Shown: positions 42,738 through 54,618 of the stretch, one piece after another
Layout: every line of letters starts with the position of its first letter
Position numbering within the stretch: the first letter of the stretch is position 1
DNA from: Anolis sagrei
Taxonomy: Eukaryota > Chordata > Lepidosauria > Squamata > Anolidae
DNA length: 64,000 bases
Direction of reading: 5' to 3'
Assembly: GCF_037176765.1 (NCBI RefSeq)
Contig: NC_090025.1
Location: 17,471,545-17,535,544, forward strand
Program-made: the position numbers and the translations under genes
Notes under the pieces: generated by a model
Seen by the model: only the letters and a program-made list of their open reading frames with translations
The model's database searches: none
Told to the model about the DNA's origin: nothing

Positions 42738-43328
42738 TTATTAATGAAGGTAACTATGCATGAGGCAAGGTAACCATATCTGCACTCATATGATCCAGCA
42801 TTTGGGAAACTCAGGTATGTGTATACCTGAGGATGTTTTTGAGCTTCTCACCTACTATGAAATTGGGCTATCTGGAAAGGACAATGCCAGAATGTGAAGT
42901 TAATGCCATCACATAAAATAGTTTTCCAACTTCCCGAGGGGGTCTGGAAATGAGATGCTGCCAGATATCAGCGCATGGCTTAACTCTGTAAACTTTTCTG
43001 TGAACTGTTTGTATTTACATAAAAATCCATTGTATCTTCTGCGGCTCACCCTTTGTGTAAACTGGACTGGGCAATTAATCTTATCATGGACTGCTTTGCA
43101 TATTGCCCCACTGCCTGCAACTTTCTCAGACCTTCCAAATGACTCCAACCTCAATCCCACAAATGATAGCTGTTTATTTTTCCTGCCACGGAGGAAACCC
43201 TGACTACCGGTGATGTTAGGAGGAGTCCATAGGCAACGAATGCCTGGATCGTAGCTGGGATGGCTTTTCAGCCAATCAGAGGAGGTTGTGAGTATTTTGA
43301 ATGGCTGTCAGAGTGAACAAAATGCCTC
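42738..43328. other. No gene recognised
   Basis: Nothing recognised. Confidence 0.4.
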
Positions 43329-44154
43329 TGTCATACACAACAGGAAGAACACCTCTGACCTTAAACACCACACCAGCTTGGTAAAATCAGCAAGCAGTTT
43401 ATTGAAGAATATATGTGGGCAAAGCAGTAAAAAATAGCAAAACAGTAAAGTTCCAAGATATGGAATAGTCCACAAGCTTCAAAGGAGAACAACATCCATG
43501 AATACATAAAAATCCATGAAACTTGGCACTAGTCAGTAGGAAAATCTCATAGACAAATCTTAAGCTTGGCAAAAACTTGGTACATGAAACTCAGAGCACT
43601 TGAAAGCAAGACCGTGATAAAATAACGATGTTGACCCGACTGAGGCAACTCTCTCCCATGAATCATTATAAAGCTTTTTCAGATCCCAAAACTGAAAGGA
43701 AAGTATTTTTCTTTAACTTCCCACCAGATGAAGGTTTGTTATCTCTCTTTTGTTGTAGCCGAACTGATAGTCTCAGTCTCTGAAGACTTTACCTCTGTTT
43801 ACGAAAACTTTGCTTTCTGTCCAAGCTTTCATTATCTTCTCCCTCATTAACTCCTGCAGCTGACAAATCATGTTCAGACAGTTGTTCTGAGAAGAGCAGC
43901 GAAGGGCCTCTCCGAAGAATGTGGCCTTGTGAATCTTCCTGAATCAGCTCAGGCCTCTCTTCTGAACTTAACTCGGGCCCAAGCAAACCCTCATCCCCAG
44001 GCCCATCATCAGGAGCATCATCCCCATTCTCATCATGCACATCATTCCCATCATGAACATCAACATGAACATCAGAGACAATCACTGACTGAACATCAGA
44101 CACAATCACAGGCTGAACAGGCTGACATACAACAGCTGCATGATTTATGTTACA
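43329..44154 (-). mobile_element. Solo-LTR-like fossil
   Basis: Read on the minus strand it starts TGTAACATAAATCATGCAGC and ends TTCCTGTTGTGTATGACA, with AATAAACTGCTTGCTG about 70 bases before the end, which fits an LTR with its poly(A) signal. No internal region is seen and no clear target duplication. Gypsy-type or ERV origin cannot be decided. Confidence 0.55.
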
Positions 44155-44258
44155 TCTTTTGGCTTAGAAATGGAGATGAGCGCACACACACCGCCTCCCA
44201 CAAGTCGGACACGACGAGACTTAATGTCGAAGGGGAAACCTTTACCTTTACTATCATT
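44155..44258 (+). repeat. Sauria-type SINE 3' end
   Basis: TTGGCTTAGAAATGGAGATGAG, AAGTCGGACACGACGAGAC, GGGGAAACCTTTACCTTTACT. It abuts the LTR fossil. Confidence 0.8.
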
Positions 44259-44334
44259 TACTAACATTACAGAATTAAATAAATGTATTCCTTGATGTCT
44301 TTCTTCTTAGTATGCCCTGTTGCCCTCTAAATAG

Positions 44335-44432
44335 TTCACCAAACTACAAATCCCAGGATGGCATAGTATGTAGCCATGACATTTAAAGTGGTATCAAACT
44401 GCTATAATTATGCAATGTGGATACACCTTTAT
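44335..44432. mobile_element. Half copy of the ATGCAGTTTGACAC MITE
   Basis: CCAAACTACAAATCCCAGGATGG, AAAGTGGTATCAAACTGC, GCAATGTGGATACACC. The left half is missing. Confidence 0.6.
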
Positions 44433-44610
44433 TGCCTCTTCACTTAATTCATTAATAGTAGATTACATGATGAAAGCTACTTTGGGCCCCACACAGAGAT
44501 AAAAGTGGCTTATGAAATAAATTAAGAAGAAAGTAAGGTTATTTTATATCCCACATTTTAAAAAAGCAAATAATCTGGATAGATATTGAATATTGAAGTT
44601 ATGGATTTAT

Positions 44611-44993
44611 AACTTAGAATCAAAGAATCAAAGAGTTGGAAGAGACCTCATGGGCCATCCAGTCCAACCCCCTGCCAAGAAGCAGGAATGTTGCATTCAA
44701 ATCACCTCTGACAGATGGCCATCCAGCCTCTGTTTAAAAGCTTCCAAAGAAGGAGCCTCCGCCACACTCCGGGGCAGAGGGTTCCACTGCTGAACGGCTC
44801 TCACAGTCAGGAAGTTCTTCCTCGTGTTCAGATGGAATCTCCTTTCTTGTAGTTTGAAGCCATTGTTCCGCGTCCTAGTCTCCAAGGAAGCAGAAAACAA
44901 GCTTGCTCCCTCTTCCCTGTGGCTTCCTCTCACATATTTATACATGGCTATCATATCAGCCTTCTCTTCTTCAGGCTAAACATGCCCAGCTAT
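44611..44993 (-). mobile_element. CR1 LINE 3' end
   Basis: The minus frame of 85 codons ([40 protein letters not shown]) is followed by the CR1 3' end and the reverse of the ATTCTTTG tail. It closely matches the copies at 7.1 and 37.5 kb. Confidence 0.93.
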
Positions 44994-45269
44994 GGGTCCA
45001 TGACTGAGCTGTACTCAATCTTTGAGAGCTAGCAGCCGGATCAGGTTAAGGAGGTCCATTCAGCTTCTGTTTGGACACAAGGAAACTGACCTTTTCATCC
45101 ATGTTCACACCATCCTCTTTGCACCCCATTGGAAACTGCAAGGATCTCTTTCATCCAATCTAGCTGCTGGCTCTTAAGGTGGGTTTTTGGAATTGGTCAG
45201 GCCAAAAGAGGATAGTAAATAAGGCAGGCTGAACTAAGTAGCCACTGTATGATAGCTGAGGAAGCATGG

Positions 45270-45478
45270 AAGTAATTATGGTGGGTTGTTTGAGCCCTGG
45301 GCTAGATTTCTAGGAGACAGTTCTGGCTTGAATTCCCACTTAGCCGCAGAAACCTACTCAGCACCCTCTGGGAAGTAACTTTCAGCCTATGAGGAAAGCC
45401 ATGGTAAGCTCCCAAGAAAACTCTGTGATAGTATTTCCATGAGTGAAGGTCAGCTTGAGGACACATAACAATAAAGTA
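45270..45478 (+). repeat. MIR-like tRNA-derived SINE
   Basis: TTTGAGCCCTGGGCTAGATT, CTGGCTTGAATTCCCACTTAG, GAGGAAAGCCATGGTAAGC, GGTCAGCTTGAGGACACATAAC. Confidence 0.6.
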
Positions 45479-45479
45479 T

Positions 45480-46010
45480 GTAAATAGGTGGGAATAGTGA
45501 CTCACAGCCAACACAATGGGGTAATGTCACTGCTAATGTTGTTGCCATGTTGTTGCCCAGTAGAAGCTGTGGTTAGTGTTGCTTACGGCTTCTTGTATGC
45601 TGCTTAACAAATGGTCACCAGCTATTGCAATCTAGCAGAAGACTGAAGACAGAGCCATTGCACAAGTAGGAGAAAATTCCTGGCACTTGTGAAAGCCAAA
45701 GGCTCTTTCAACTCTTTGGAGAGGAAGTTGTGGTAATAAGAGGCCACTCTTTCCTGAGGGACCTCAAGAGTTGCATGCAGCAGTTACAAGAATATGACTT
45801 CACCTTCACAAACTGGCTAGGGCTAGAAACATGGTGAAGCAGATGTATTACACAAGCATTTTGACAGCAAACAGCTGTAACTGCTGCCTGTTGCAAGAAT
45901 GAAAAGAATTCCAGGCAAGCTCTGCTTCCTGACGTGGAGAACAATATGGTGCTCCCTTCTCATCTCCTTCCATTGATAAAAGCCAACTGGACTGTCAGCT
46001 GAACTTTTAA
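45480..46010. other. No gene recognised
   Basis: Nothing recognised. Confidence 0.4.
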
Positions 46011-46015
46011 TGCTG

Positions 46016-46016
<1 letters not shown>

Positions 46017-46070
<54 letters not shown>

Positions 46071-46093
46071 TGTGTGTGTGTGTGTGTGTGTGT
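46017..46093. repeat. (TA)n(TG)n microsatellite
   Basis: About 25 TA units followed by about 12 TG units, then an L2-type 3' tail (CTGCCCTGAGTCCC) to about 46205. Confidence 0.97.
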
Positions 46094-46238
46094 AAACTGA
46101 CAGTGTTATATGTATTTTACTATATTTTGTGTATTCTGTTTGCACTATTATGTGCTTTGAAAGCTGCCCTGAGTCCCTTTTGGGAGATAGTGGTGGGATA
46201 TAACATGATTGAAACCACCAAAACATGTACCTATAGGA

Positions 46239-46924
46239 GAGTGGTTCTCAACCTTCCAACCCCTTAATACAGTTCCTCATGTTGTGATGACTCCCAATCA
46301 TAAAATTATTTTTGTTGCTACTTCATAACTGTAATTTTGCTACTGTTATGAGTTGCAATGTAAATATGTAATTTTTCATTCACTGGACCAAATTTGGCAT
46401 AAATACCCGATACTCCCACATTTGAATACTGTTGGGGTTGGTGGGTGATTTTTGTCATTTGGGAGTTGTGGTTGCTGGGATTTATAGTTAACCTTCAATC
46501 AAAGAGCATTCTGAACTCCACCAATAATGGAATTGAACCAAACTTGGCACACAAAACTCCCTTGACCAACAGAAAATACAGAATGGGTTTGGTGGCCATT
46601 GGTCTTGATTTTTGGAGGTGTAGTTCATCCACATCCAGAGAGCCCTGTGGACTAAAACAGTCATGGATCTGAACCAAACTTGGCACAAATTCTCAATATA
46701 CCCAAATGTGAACACTCGTGGAATTTAGGGAAAATAGACCTTGACAGTTGGAAGTTGTAGTTGCTGGGATTTATAGTTCACGTACAATCAAAGAGCTTTC
46801 TGAACCCCACAAACAATAGAATTGGGCCAAACTTCCCCATGACCGGAAGAAAATACTGTGTTTTCTGATAACCTTTGGTGACCCCCCTGACACTTCCTCG
46901 TGACCCCCAGGTTGAGAAATGCTG
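46239..46924 (-). mobile_element. SPIN-like hAT element with module Q, 686 bp
   Basis: Starts GAGTGGTTCTCAACC and ends CCCAGGTTGAGAAATGCTG with an exact 8-bp duplication CTATAGGA (46231-46238 and 46925-46932). Carries ACAGTTCCTCATGTTGTG and module Q. No transposase. Confidence 0.92.
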
Positions 46925-46932
46925 CTATAGGA

Positions 46933-47660
46933 TATTTCAATTTGTGGGCCACTGATATGGGACTCTTTGTGTGACTCAGGTGTTTTGGAGATGTTAGGCA
47001 CTGATTGCAATTCTGTTTGGTGCAGCATAGTTTTGCAGTTTTGCATGTAGAACTATGCTACATTGGGTCATTCTCCAGACAGATTCCACATTTCTTTAAG
47101 GAGAGGGAATTGTTAGTGCCTTATGCCAACTTGAAATTTCAGACTACATCTAACAACTTGTAACCTCCTTGAACATTTGATATTTTCTATTTTATACCTT
47201 CTAACAAATGGCTATTTTTAAAAAGCATTGGAGAAATATTGCAGTGTTCATTCTGTATAAAGGCTATGGGTGTGTTTCTGGCATAATTAACTCTGGGCCC
47301 CTGAAGGAACAAGTTTGTTCACTTATAGCCAAAGCTGCTGACTTGAAGGTTTTGATTTATAGAACCAGACCTCAAACATTAAAAATCAGTTCTTAAACCA
47401 AACCCTGAGGGACAAGTGACAGGAGACGGTGAGCCTCATGTTTGTGTTGAACCATCTCTCAGGAATGAGGGCGGAAACGTTTTTGTGATTGCCCAAATTG
47501 GAAATGAAGTAGGTCAGAGACATCACATTAAGACTGGAAGCCTCTGAGATGGGATGGGAGAACTGGATTGCTTGGTTTAAAATCAGGGGATACATAAAGC
47601 AACAAAGGATGGATCAGGGATGTGAAGAGTGTCATTGCTCCATATATAGAAGTGCATATG
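46933..47660. other. No gene recognised
   Basis: Nothing recognised. Confidence 0.4.
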
Positions 47661-47664
47661 ACAT

Positions 47665-48235
47665 TGAATCTTAGAATTGGACGAGACCTCACAGGCCATC
47701 TAGTCCAACCCTCTGCCAAGAAGCAGGAAAATTGCATGCAAAGCACTCCTGACAGATAGCCATCCAGCCTCTATTTAAAAACCTCCAAAGAAGGAGCCTC
47801 CACCACACTCTGGGGCAGAGAGTTCCACTGCTGAACGGTTCTCACAGTCAGGTGGGATATCCTTTCCTGTAGTTTGAAGCCATTATTCTGCGTCCTAGTC
47901 TCTCCAGGGAAGCAGAAAACAAGCTTGCTGCCTCCTCCCTATGATTTCTACTCACATATTGACACATGGACATCACGTCTCCTCTCAGCCTTCTCTTCTG
48001 CAGGCTAAAGTTCCCCAGCTCTTTAAGCCACTCCTCACAGGGCTTGTTTTCCAGACTCTTGATTATTTTAGTCGCCCTCCTCTTGACACATTCCAGTTTG
48101 TCAACATCTTCCTTCAATTGCAGAGCCCAGAACTGGACACAAGGTGATTCCAGGTGAGGTCTGGCCAAATCGGAATAGAGGGGTAGCATGACTTCCCTGC
48201 ATCTAGACACTAGACTCCTATTTATAATCCTATTT
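47665..48235 (-). mobile_element. CR1 LINE 3' part
   Basis: Minus frames encode LARPHLESPCVQFWALQLK, EWLKELGNFSLQKRRLRGD and ASLFSASLERLG; the 3' end lies at 47665-47850. Confidence 0.92.
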
Positions 48236-48535
48236 ATTTATCCCATTGAGATTGAAGAAGCTGAAACCTCAGAAACATGGGTATTTTCATTCACATGATT
48301 ACTTTGATTAACTGTAAGTGACTCAAAATTCTAATACCAGTGATATGCTGAATTCAGTTATCAAAGCATTACCTATATATACCTGTATGCTCTGTGATCT
48401 TTTCATATAATACAATTAGAGTATTACTGTTCTGCTTCCACTGTCATGGTGTCATCCTATGGAAACATAGGATTTGTTATTTGATGAGATCCTACATGTT
48501 TTTGACGGATTTCCAATAGTCTTGATTGAATGATA
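48236..48535. other. No gene recognised
   Basis: Nothing recognised. Confidence 0.4.
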
Positions 48536-48537
48536 CA

Positions 48538-48700
48538 TCCCATAATTTCATAGGATGGAACTGTAGTGGTTAAAATGGAATCATAGTGTTATATTTGTGT
48601 GCTGGAAAAGTGTGTAGTTTGTAGTCTCATCAAACCACAAGCCCAAGGGTTCCATAGGATACAACCACAGCAGTTAAAGTGGAATGATACCATTACAATC
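48538..48700. mobile_element. Old palindromic MITE
   Basis: ATAGGATGGAACTGTAGTGG pairs with CCATAGGATACAACCACAGCAG in inverted order around TAGTTTGTAGTCTCATCAAACC. Confidence 0.5.
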
Positions 48701-48849
48701 TGCTGGTGTTAGAGGTACAGGAAAAAAGTGAAACCGTGAAAATAAAACTACTATTTTTTATCTGATAGAACACCTGTCTAGATTTTCTAGTTTTCCATCA
48801 CAACCCTATGATCAATTGCTTAAGGTATCACACTGGAGAATCTAGAACA

Positions 48850-49280
48850 GTGGTGCCCAACCTTTGGTCCTCCAGTTGTTTTGGACTTCAACTCCCAGAA
48901 ATCCCAGCCATCTTATCAGCTATTAGGAATTGTGGGAGCTGAAGTTCAAAACACCTAGAAAACCAAAGGTTGGGACCCACTGATCCAGAGGTTCGTAAAG
49001 ATATGTCATCTCAGTGAATTTCCAGGTCCTCCACTGCAATGTTTTGGTCAACATAGAGGATCTAGAGTAGGTATGTGCAAACTTTGACCCACCAGGTATT
49101 TTGGACTTCAACTCCCAGAAATCCCAGCCATCTTATCAGCTATTAGGAATTGTGGGAGCTGAAGTTCAAAACACATAGAAAACCAAAGGTTAGGACCCAC
49201 TGATCTAGAGGTTCTTAGAGATATGTCATCTCAATGAATTTCCAGGTTCTCCATTGAAATGTTTTGGGGTCAACTTTCAG
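48850..49280. repeat. 220-bp tandem duplication of a hAT MITE plus flank
   Basis: TTGGACTTCAACTCCCAGAA occurs at 48881 and 49101, exactly 220 bases apart. Similarity runs on through AGCTGAAGTTCAAAACAC, GGACCCACTGAT, AGATATGTCATCTCA and TTTCCAGGT. A third, partial start follows at about 49262-49328. Confidence 0.9.
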
Positions 49281-49328
49281 CAGAAGTTGACTATGGAGGA
49301 CCTAGAGCAGGTATGGGCAAACTTGGGC

Positions 49329-49715
49329 TGTTCCGTCTTCCAGGAGCATAGTTTGCATTACCTTTTAGTTGCAAGGGATAGTGTTCCCTTGCATTTCCCC
49401 AGGGTTGCTACAATCTCAGCTGCACTCTGAAAGTTAACAGAATTAGAGGCTGGAAAGCTAGCCTGCAGGCCCCTTTTGCAGCTATTGGTTCAGAAAGAAT
49501 CTTTTTGGGTTTAGAGACCTCCCTTTTTCCTGGGTTGAGATCTCCATTTTGGAATTTTCCCTGCCTCCTTCAGTAGAGAAGGAAAGTTTCAGATGTGCTG
49601 TTGGTCAGGCAGGTAACTCTGAAAAAACCATTATAAGAACGATTGAGAATTAGGTAAGAAGATTGAGATACTATAGATTGAGTTATTTAGATAGAAAAGC
49701 TATTGAGTACTATAG

Positions 49716-49764
<49 letters not shown>

Positions 49765-50153
49765 TTGAGTTATTGAGAAATAGTTATTGCTTCATCTCCA
49801 AAGCTAACATTGAGCTATAGATAGGGGAAAAACCTGCTTTTTTCTAACCATAGCAGCTCAGGGTTAGAGTGAAAAGATCCAAGGATTCTCTTCTGCCTTT
49901 TGGAGCAAAGTTATCTCAGTAACTAAAGGAAAGGAAAGAAAGATCATCTCTTGTTTCACCAATTGACTTTTGTTTGTAACTTTAACAAGCTGTGCCAAGT
50001 CTGCAAGGACTTTGAAAAATAAATATTCTGTTTTTGATGTTCAAAGCCTGTAATAGCCTCAGTTGCTGGGAATCTCAAGCTTCTAAAGAAAGACCCCCCA
50101 CAGTCCGCCTAGACAAAGAGAGAGGTTTTATAGGGTCTGGGTGTGACGGCACA
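49329..50153. mobile_element. Solo LTR inserted in a hAT MITE, 825 bp
   Basis: Ends TGTTCCGTC and GACGGCACA (imperfect inverted TG...CA). An exact 5-bp duplication TGGGC (49324-49328 and 50154-50158) lies inside a MITE arm whose halves continue on both sides. AATAAA is at 50018-50023; a GATA microsatellite (49719-49763) lies inside. An LTR fossil without internal region. Confidence 0.85.
49719..49763. repeat. (GATA)n microsatellite
   Basis: About eleven GATA units within the solo LTR. Confidence 0.97.
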
Positions 50154-50272
50154 TGGGCCCTCCAGGTGTTTTGGACTTCCACCATTCCTAACAGCTGGTA
50201 GGCTGTTGGGAATGGTGGGAATTGAAGTCCAAAACACCTGGAGGGCCCAGGTTTTCTCATGCCTGCTTTAAA
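50154..50272. mobile_element. hAT MITE, right part beyond the solo LTR
   Basis: CTCCAGGTGTTTTGGACTTCC pairs with GAAGTCCAAAACACCTGGAG. The left end (GGTATGGGCAAACTTGGGC) is at about 49310-49328, on the other side of the LTR. Confidence 0.85.
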
Positions 50273-50933
50273 CAGTTCTTCCTCTGTGCATGAGGCAGAG
50301 CATGGTAGGTGAGCATACAGATGCTGAGTTGCTTATTCTGCTCCGCAATCGCACAAAGTGGAGAATTCTTCTAGATAGTGCCATTCTGCCAGGTTGTCTT
50401 TAGTCATGACAAAAGGTAACCCTTTTCAATACCTTAATCAGCTAAAGCACTTCAACACAATTCTAAGTGATGTGCAGGACCTATTTTGAGGCCTAAATGT
50501 CATTGAACCGAATAGAAAGAGTGACCACAATATTACTGAATTTAATTCATATTAAAATTACCACATAAGACCAGTACTGTTACATTTCACTTCAAAACAC
50601 ACATGTTCTTGGGGGGTGGGGGGGTGGGAGAGGATGGGTAAAAAGGGAAATGGAGGGAAAAGTTAAGAGGGAAAGATTTCTGGGGAAGGTATGCGGTTGC
50701 TCAGAACCAAGTACATAATAATAGAAGCATCCACCAGGAGAGATGCCACCAACAAAGCCTAGGAGGGTACCTGGATAGAACATTTTTGAGAAAACAAGTC
50801 TTCCTTCAGAAAATGAAAAAAAAAACCCAAAAAGGAACACAAACTTGAACAAAAAGGTTTCCAAAAAGGAACTAATTGCAAGTAACACTGAGACAAATCA
50901 TTATAAGCAGTATATAGACGATTGCAACATGCT
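50273..50933. other. 3' flank of PLAC8 gene 2
   Basis: ATTAAA on the minus strand near 50541 is a possible poly(A) signal about 390 bases past the stop codon. Nothing else recognised. Confidence 0.3.
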
Positions 50934-51038
50934 CTAGAATATCCCCAATTGTTTCCTTCTGTTGATATCGCTCTTCAGCTGGCAAAGATTACAAGGAGCG
51001 CAGCACACGGCAACGAGGCAGTCTGAGCAGATGGATCC
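50934..51038 (-). CDS. PLAC8-like gene 2, coding exon 3
   Basis: 105 nt. The acceptor CTGCAG is at 51044-51039 after a TACTTT tract; the stop TAG is at 50936-50934. It encodes GSICSDCLVAVCCAPC and LCQLKSDINRRKQLGIF. Confidence 0.93.
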   Translation of the reverse strand, partial: GSICSDCLVAVCCAPCNLCQLKSDINRRKQLGIF

Positions 51039-53397
51039 CTGCAGAAAGTAAAAAAACAAACACAGAAATGTAATCCTGAGCAATAATTCCAGAACTCTAG
51101 AGAGGCTGAACAGGGGCTGCACGCAGGGAGAAATGTTTGTTGTGTTTCTTATATACTGTTGCATAGAAATGTCCCTAGGCAAGATAAAGCACCCTCTATT
51201 TGCGAATCGCAAATAGATCCTTTGAAATAGATGCCAGGCACTGTCATCAACTGTCAGAAACAGGAGGGGATATGTTGAAATAAGATTAAAGTCTCCTATG
51301 TCGGAAGCACAGCAAATGTTAGAAGAGTGCTCTGCAATCCCAATGCTAGTATTGACTTTGGTGAAGCATCTTGCACGATTGTGCATTAAAAGTCAAATAT
51401 GTGTTCACATGTACAAACTGGAGCCCCCAGTGGCACAGTGGGTTAAACCCCTGTGCCAACAGGACTGAAGACCGACAGGTCGCAGGTTCAAATCCGGGGA
51501 GAGGCGGATGAGCTCCCTCTATCAGCAACAGCTCCTCATGCGGGACATGAGAGAAGCCTCCCACAAGGATGATAAAATATCAAATCATCCGGGCGTCCCC
51601 TGGGCAACGTCCTTGCAGACGGCCAATTCTCTCACAACAGAAGTGACTTGCAGTTTCTCAAGTTGCTCCTGACACGACAATTGATTGAATGCTGTTCATG
51701 TTTAGTGAAAGGTCTTGATATGCCAAAATGTGCTAAAGTCAGGAGAACATCTTTCAAAGAGAGTAAAAAACCGGACCATTCGTAATAGAGATGTGAAATT
51801 TAGCCAGAAGGCATGCCGTTTCGAAGTCCATGTCAGCTTATTCTGTTTATCGGGAAGCTGCCCGAATAGGAAGGGGTGTTGCTGTTTTCATTTGGCAAAG
51901 ATTTGGCCCATTGGCTACAATGGGAAACTTCAAACGCTCAATCTTCCATCATTTTAAGGCCTATCTGCATGAAACGTACTTTGGTTTTCAACCCCATTTA
52001 CAACTGTAGGCCTACCAAGTTTCAGAACAATTCACCAATCCACTGATTTTTAAGAATTATTTTAAGTTTTTACCACAACATTTTTTAAAATAAGCCAAAC
52101 AGCAAGAGAGGGGTTCTGGGAATTGTAGTCGCAAGTTGTGTCCATTCTCAGCCAGTCAAAGCATGGACACAACCAGGCCTTTTATTGGCTGAGAAACAGA
52201 GAGAGAGAGAGAGAAACTTCAATTCCCATCATGCTCTGAGACTTTTCAATGCCCGCCCCATGCAAGTGCTGCTGGGAAAGTCCCACCGGCAGATCCCTGC
52301 CTCAGGTTAATTTGTTTATTTACAGTATTTATATACTGCTTTCCTCACCCCTGGGGGGATTCAAAGTAGAATATTGCAGACTTAACTCCTTCCTCTCCAG
52401 GATCCAATAAAATCTGGCTCTCTCAATCCATTTTGCCAGGTTTTTTGGCTCCCTCCTCCTCATTCTGTTTTCGGATATTATATGAAATGGACCACCGAAT
52501 ATTACAAAACATTTTCGTTCAAACTGTTTTGGGCCCAAGCCTAATTCATAATATTAAGAAGCAAATGGCAACTAAGAAGTCCCATTCATTTCAGTGGATC
52601 TACTCCAGCAAAGAAGAAAATAGCTTTTCACCCTGAAATTTAGTTTTGCACAAAACCTAATAGCAAGAGTAGCCAGCTTCTTCATTCTCTGAAAGTGGTC
52701 ATTCCATTCATCAGACACTGGTCAAAATATATTATGTGGGTCAAAATGAGCCACCACCAAATAGGCCTTAAATACAATAATTGATCCCAGCCCAAAACTG
52801 AGTTTTATGGTAACTCCGAAAACATTGGATTCTTAAATGATCATACTATATGGTTCCTATGAGTTTTCTGGCTGTACGGACATATTCCAGAAGCATTATC
52901 TCCTGGCATTTTGCCCACATCTATGGCAGGCATTGTCAGAGGTTGTGAGGTCTGTTGGAAACTAGACAAGTGGAGTTTGTATATCTGTGGAATATCCAGG
53001 ATGAAATTATGCTATAGTTTCAAAAATGTGTCCACTGGATACAAAGCTGCAATAGTGATTGAGTAAATTACCGGTATCCTGTACAAAGTCCGATAGCGGG
53101 TCCTCATGGCCACAGTTGGACCACAGCAGCAACATTCTTCCATGTCTCTGGCAATTTTGCATCCCAGGCAACAGAAGCAGAATGCTCCACAGAGACCTAG
53201 AATGAGAGCAAACACATCCATAAGCATCTACAGGTAGGGATGGAATAGGCTCTTTCCTGAAACCCTGCCAGGCAGGTAGCACTGAAAATATTGAGCTAGA
53301 CCAAGATTGAGCAACTGTGGAAGGAGTTGCATTAGTCTCCTGGAAAGGATGCAACCCCTGCCACACCTCTCTTCCTGCCAACAACTACTACTACTAC

Positions 53398-53429
<32 letters not shown>

Positions 53430-53810
53430 GAAACACAGCAAACAAGATCGCTCTGCTGGCTGTTGTATTGGATCACACATCGAACACTTACCAAGTGTCT
53501 AGGACTATGTGATGTATCGGCGAATAATGAGTGCAGATCCCAGTAGGGTGGCCTTTTGCAGCTAGCAGATGGTAATTTTGTCAGTGCCGATTGTGTTCAA
53601 GTGCAGGCCAAGGTCTTTAGGCACTGCACCCAGTGTGCCAATCAACACTGGGACCACCTTGACTGGCGTATGCCAGAGTCTTTGCAGTTCAATCTTTAAA
53701 TCCTCATATTGTGTCAGCTTTTCCTATTGTTTCTCTTCAGTCCTGGTGTCACCTGGGATAGCAACATCGACAAGCCATACTTTGTTTTTTAACACGATTG
53801 TGAGGTCAGG

Positions 53811-53857
<47 letters not shown>

Positions 53858-54579
53858 TATTATTTTGGAGGTGTTCTCAAATGCACCTAGGGACATTCTT
53901 GTGTTTTCAGGTCTTCTGCTACCATTTGAGGCCTAGAAGTCACTTCCTGTTTCAAAAAAGGCATCTCTTTTCCTTTTAACTTAAATTAAATTAGCTCTTT
54001 TAAATTCAATTAGCCAAATGCTCAACAGAACCTTCTAGGGGGCAACATAGATAGATAGATAGTAGGGCTGGGCGGTTTCATTTCGTTAATTCGTAATTCG
54101 TTAATAATTCGTTAATTTTTTCAATTACAAAACAATAACGAACCATTCTGGAGCAATTATTTAAAAAAACGAATTTTCAAAAACGTTTTGTAAATGCTTC
54201 GTATTTCGATATTGTATTCGTTTCGTTATTGTTTTGAGGTTGTTTCGTTATTATTTCCGCATGTCTGGGCCAGTTTTATGGTTTAATTAGTGAAAAAAAA
54301 AATATAATATCACACCAACAGTCAACAACAGAGGGAGAGGGAAGCTTCAGAAGGTTTTGGAGGATTTTTAGCGTATTTCGCGGTCGCGTCCGCCATTAAC
54401 GAATCGATTCGTTATTGTTTCGGAAATCGATTTGTTAATTTTTTACTATTTACGAAATTTCGTAAATATCGAACTTTTTAAAAGGAAAATTTTGTAATTA
54501 TTTTAAATATCGAAACAAAAAAACCCCCCAAATACAAATCGATTTTAGAAACAAATTTTTCCGTTGTTACCCAGGCCTA

Positions 54580-54618
<39 letters not shown>

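Noticed and set aside
43789-44264. Acidic and His-rich opposite frames of about 110 codons
   Set aside because: Low-complexity GAT/CAT-type repeats within an LTR fossil; no gene.
46010-46267. Ile/Tyr alternating peptide
   Set aside because: (TA)n microsatellite.
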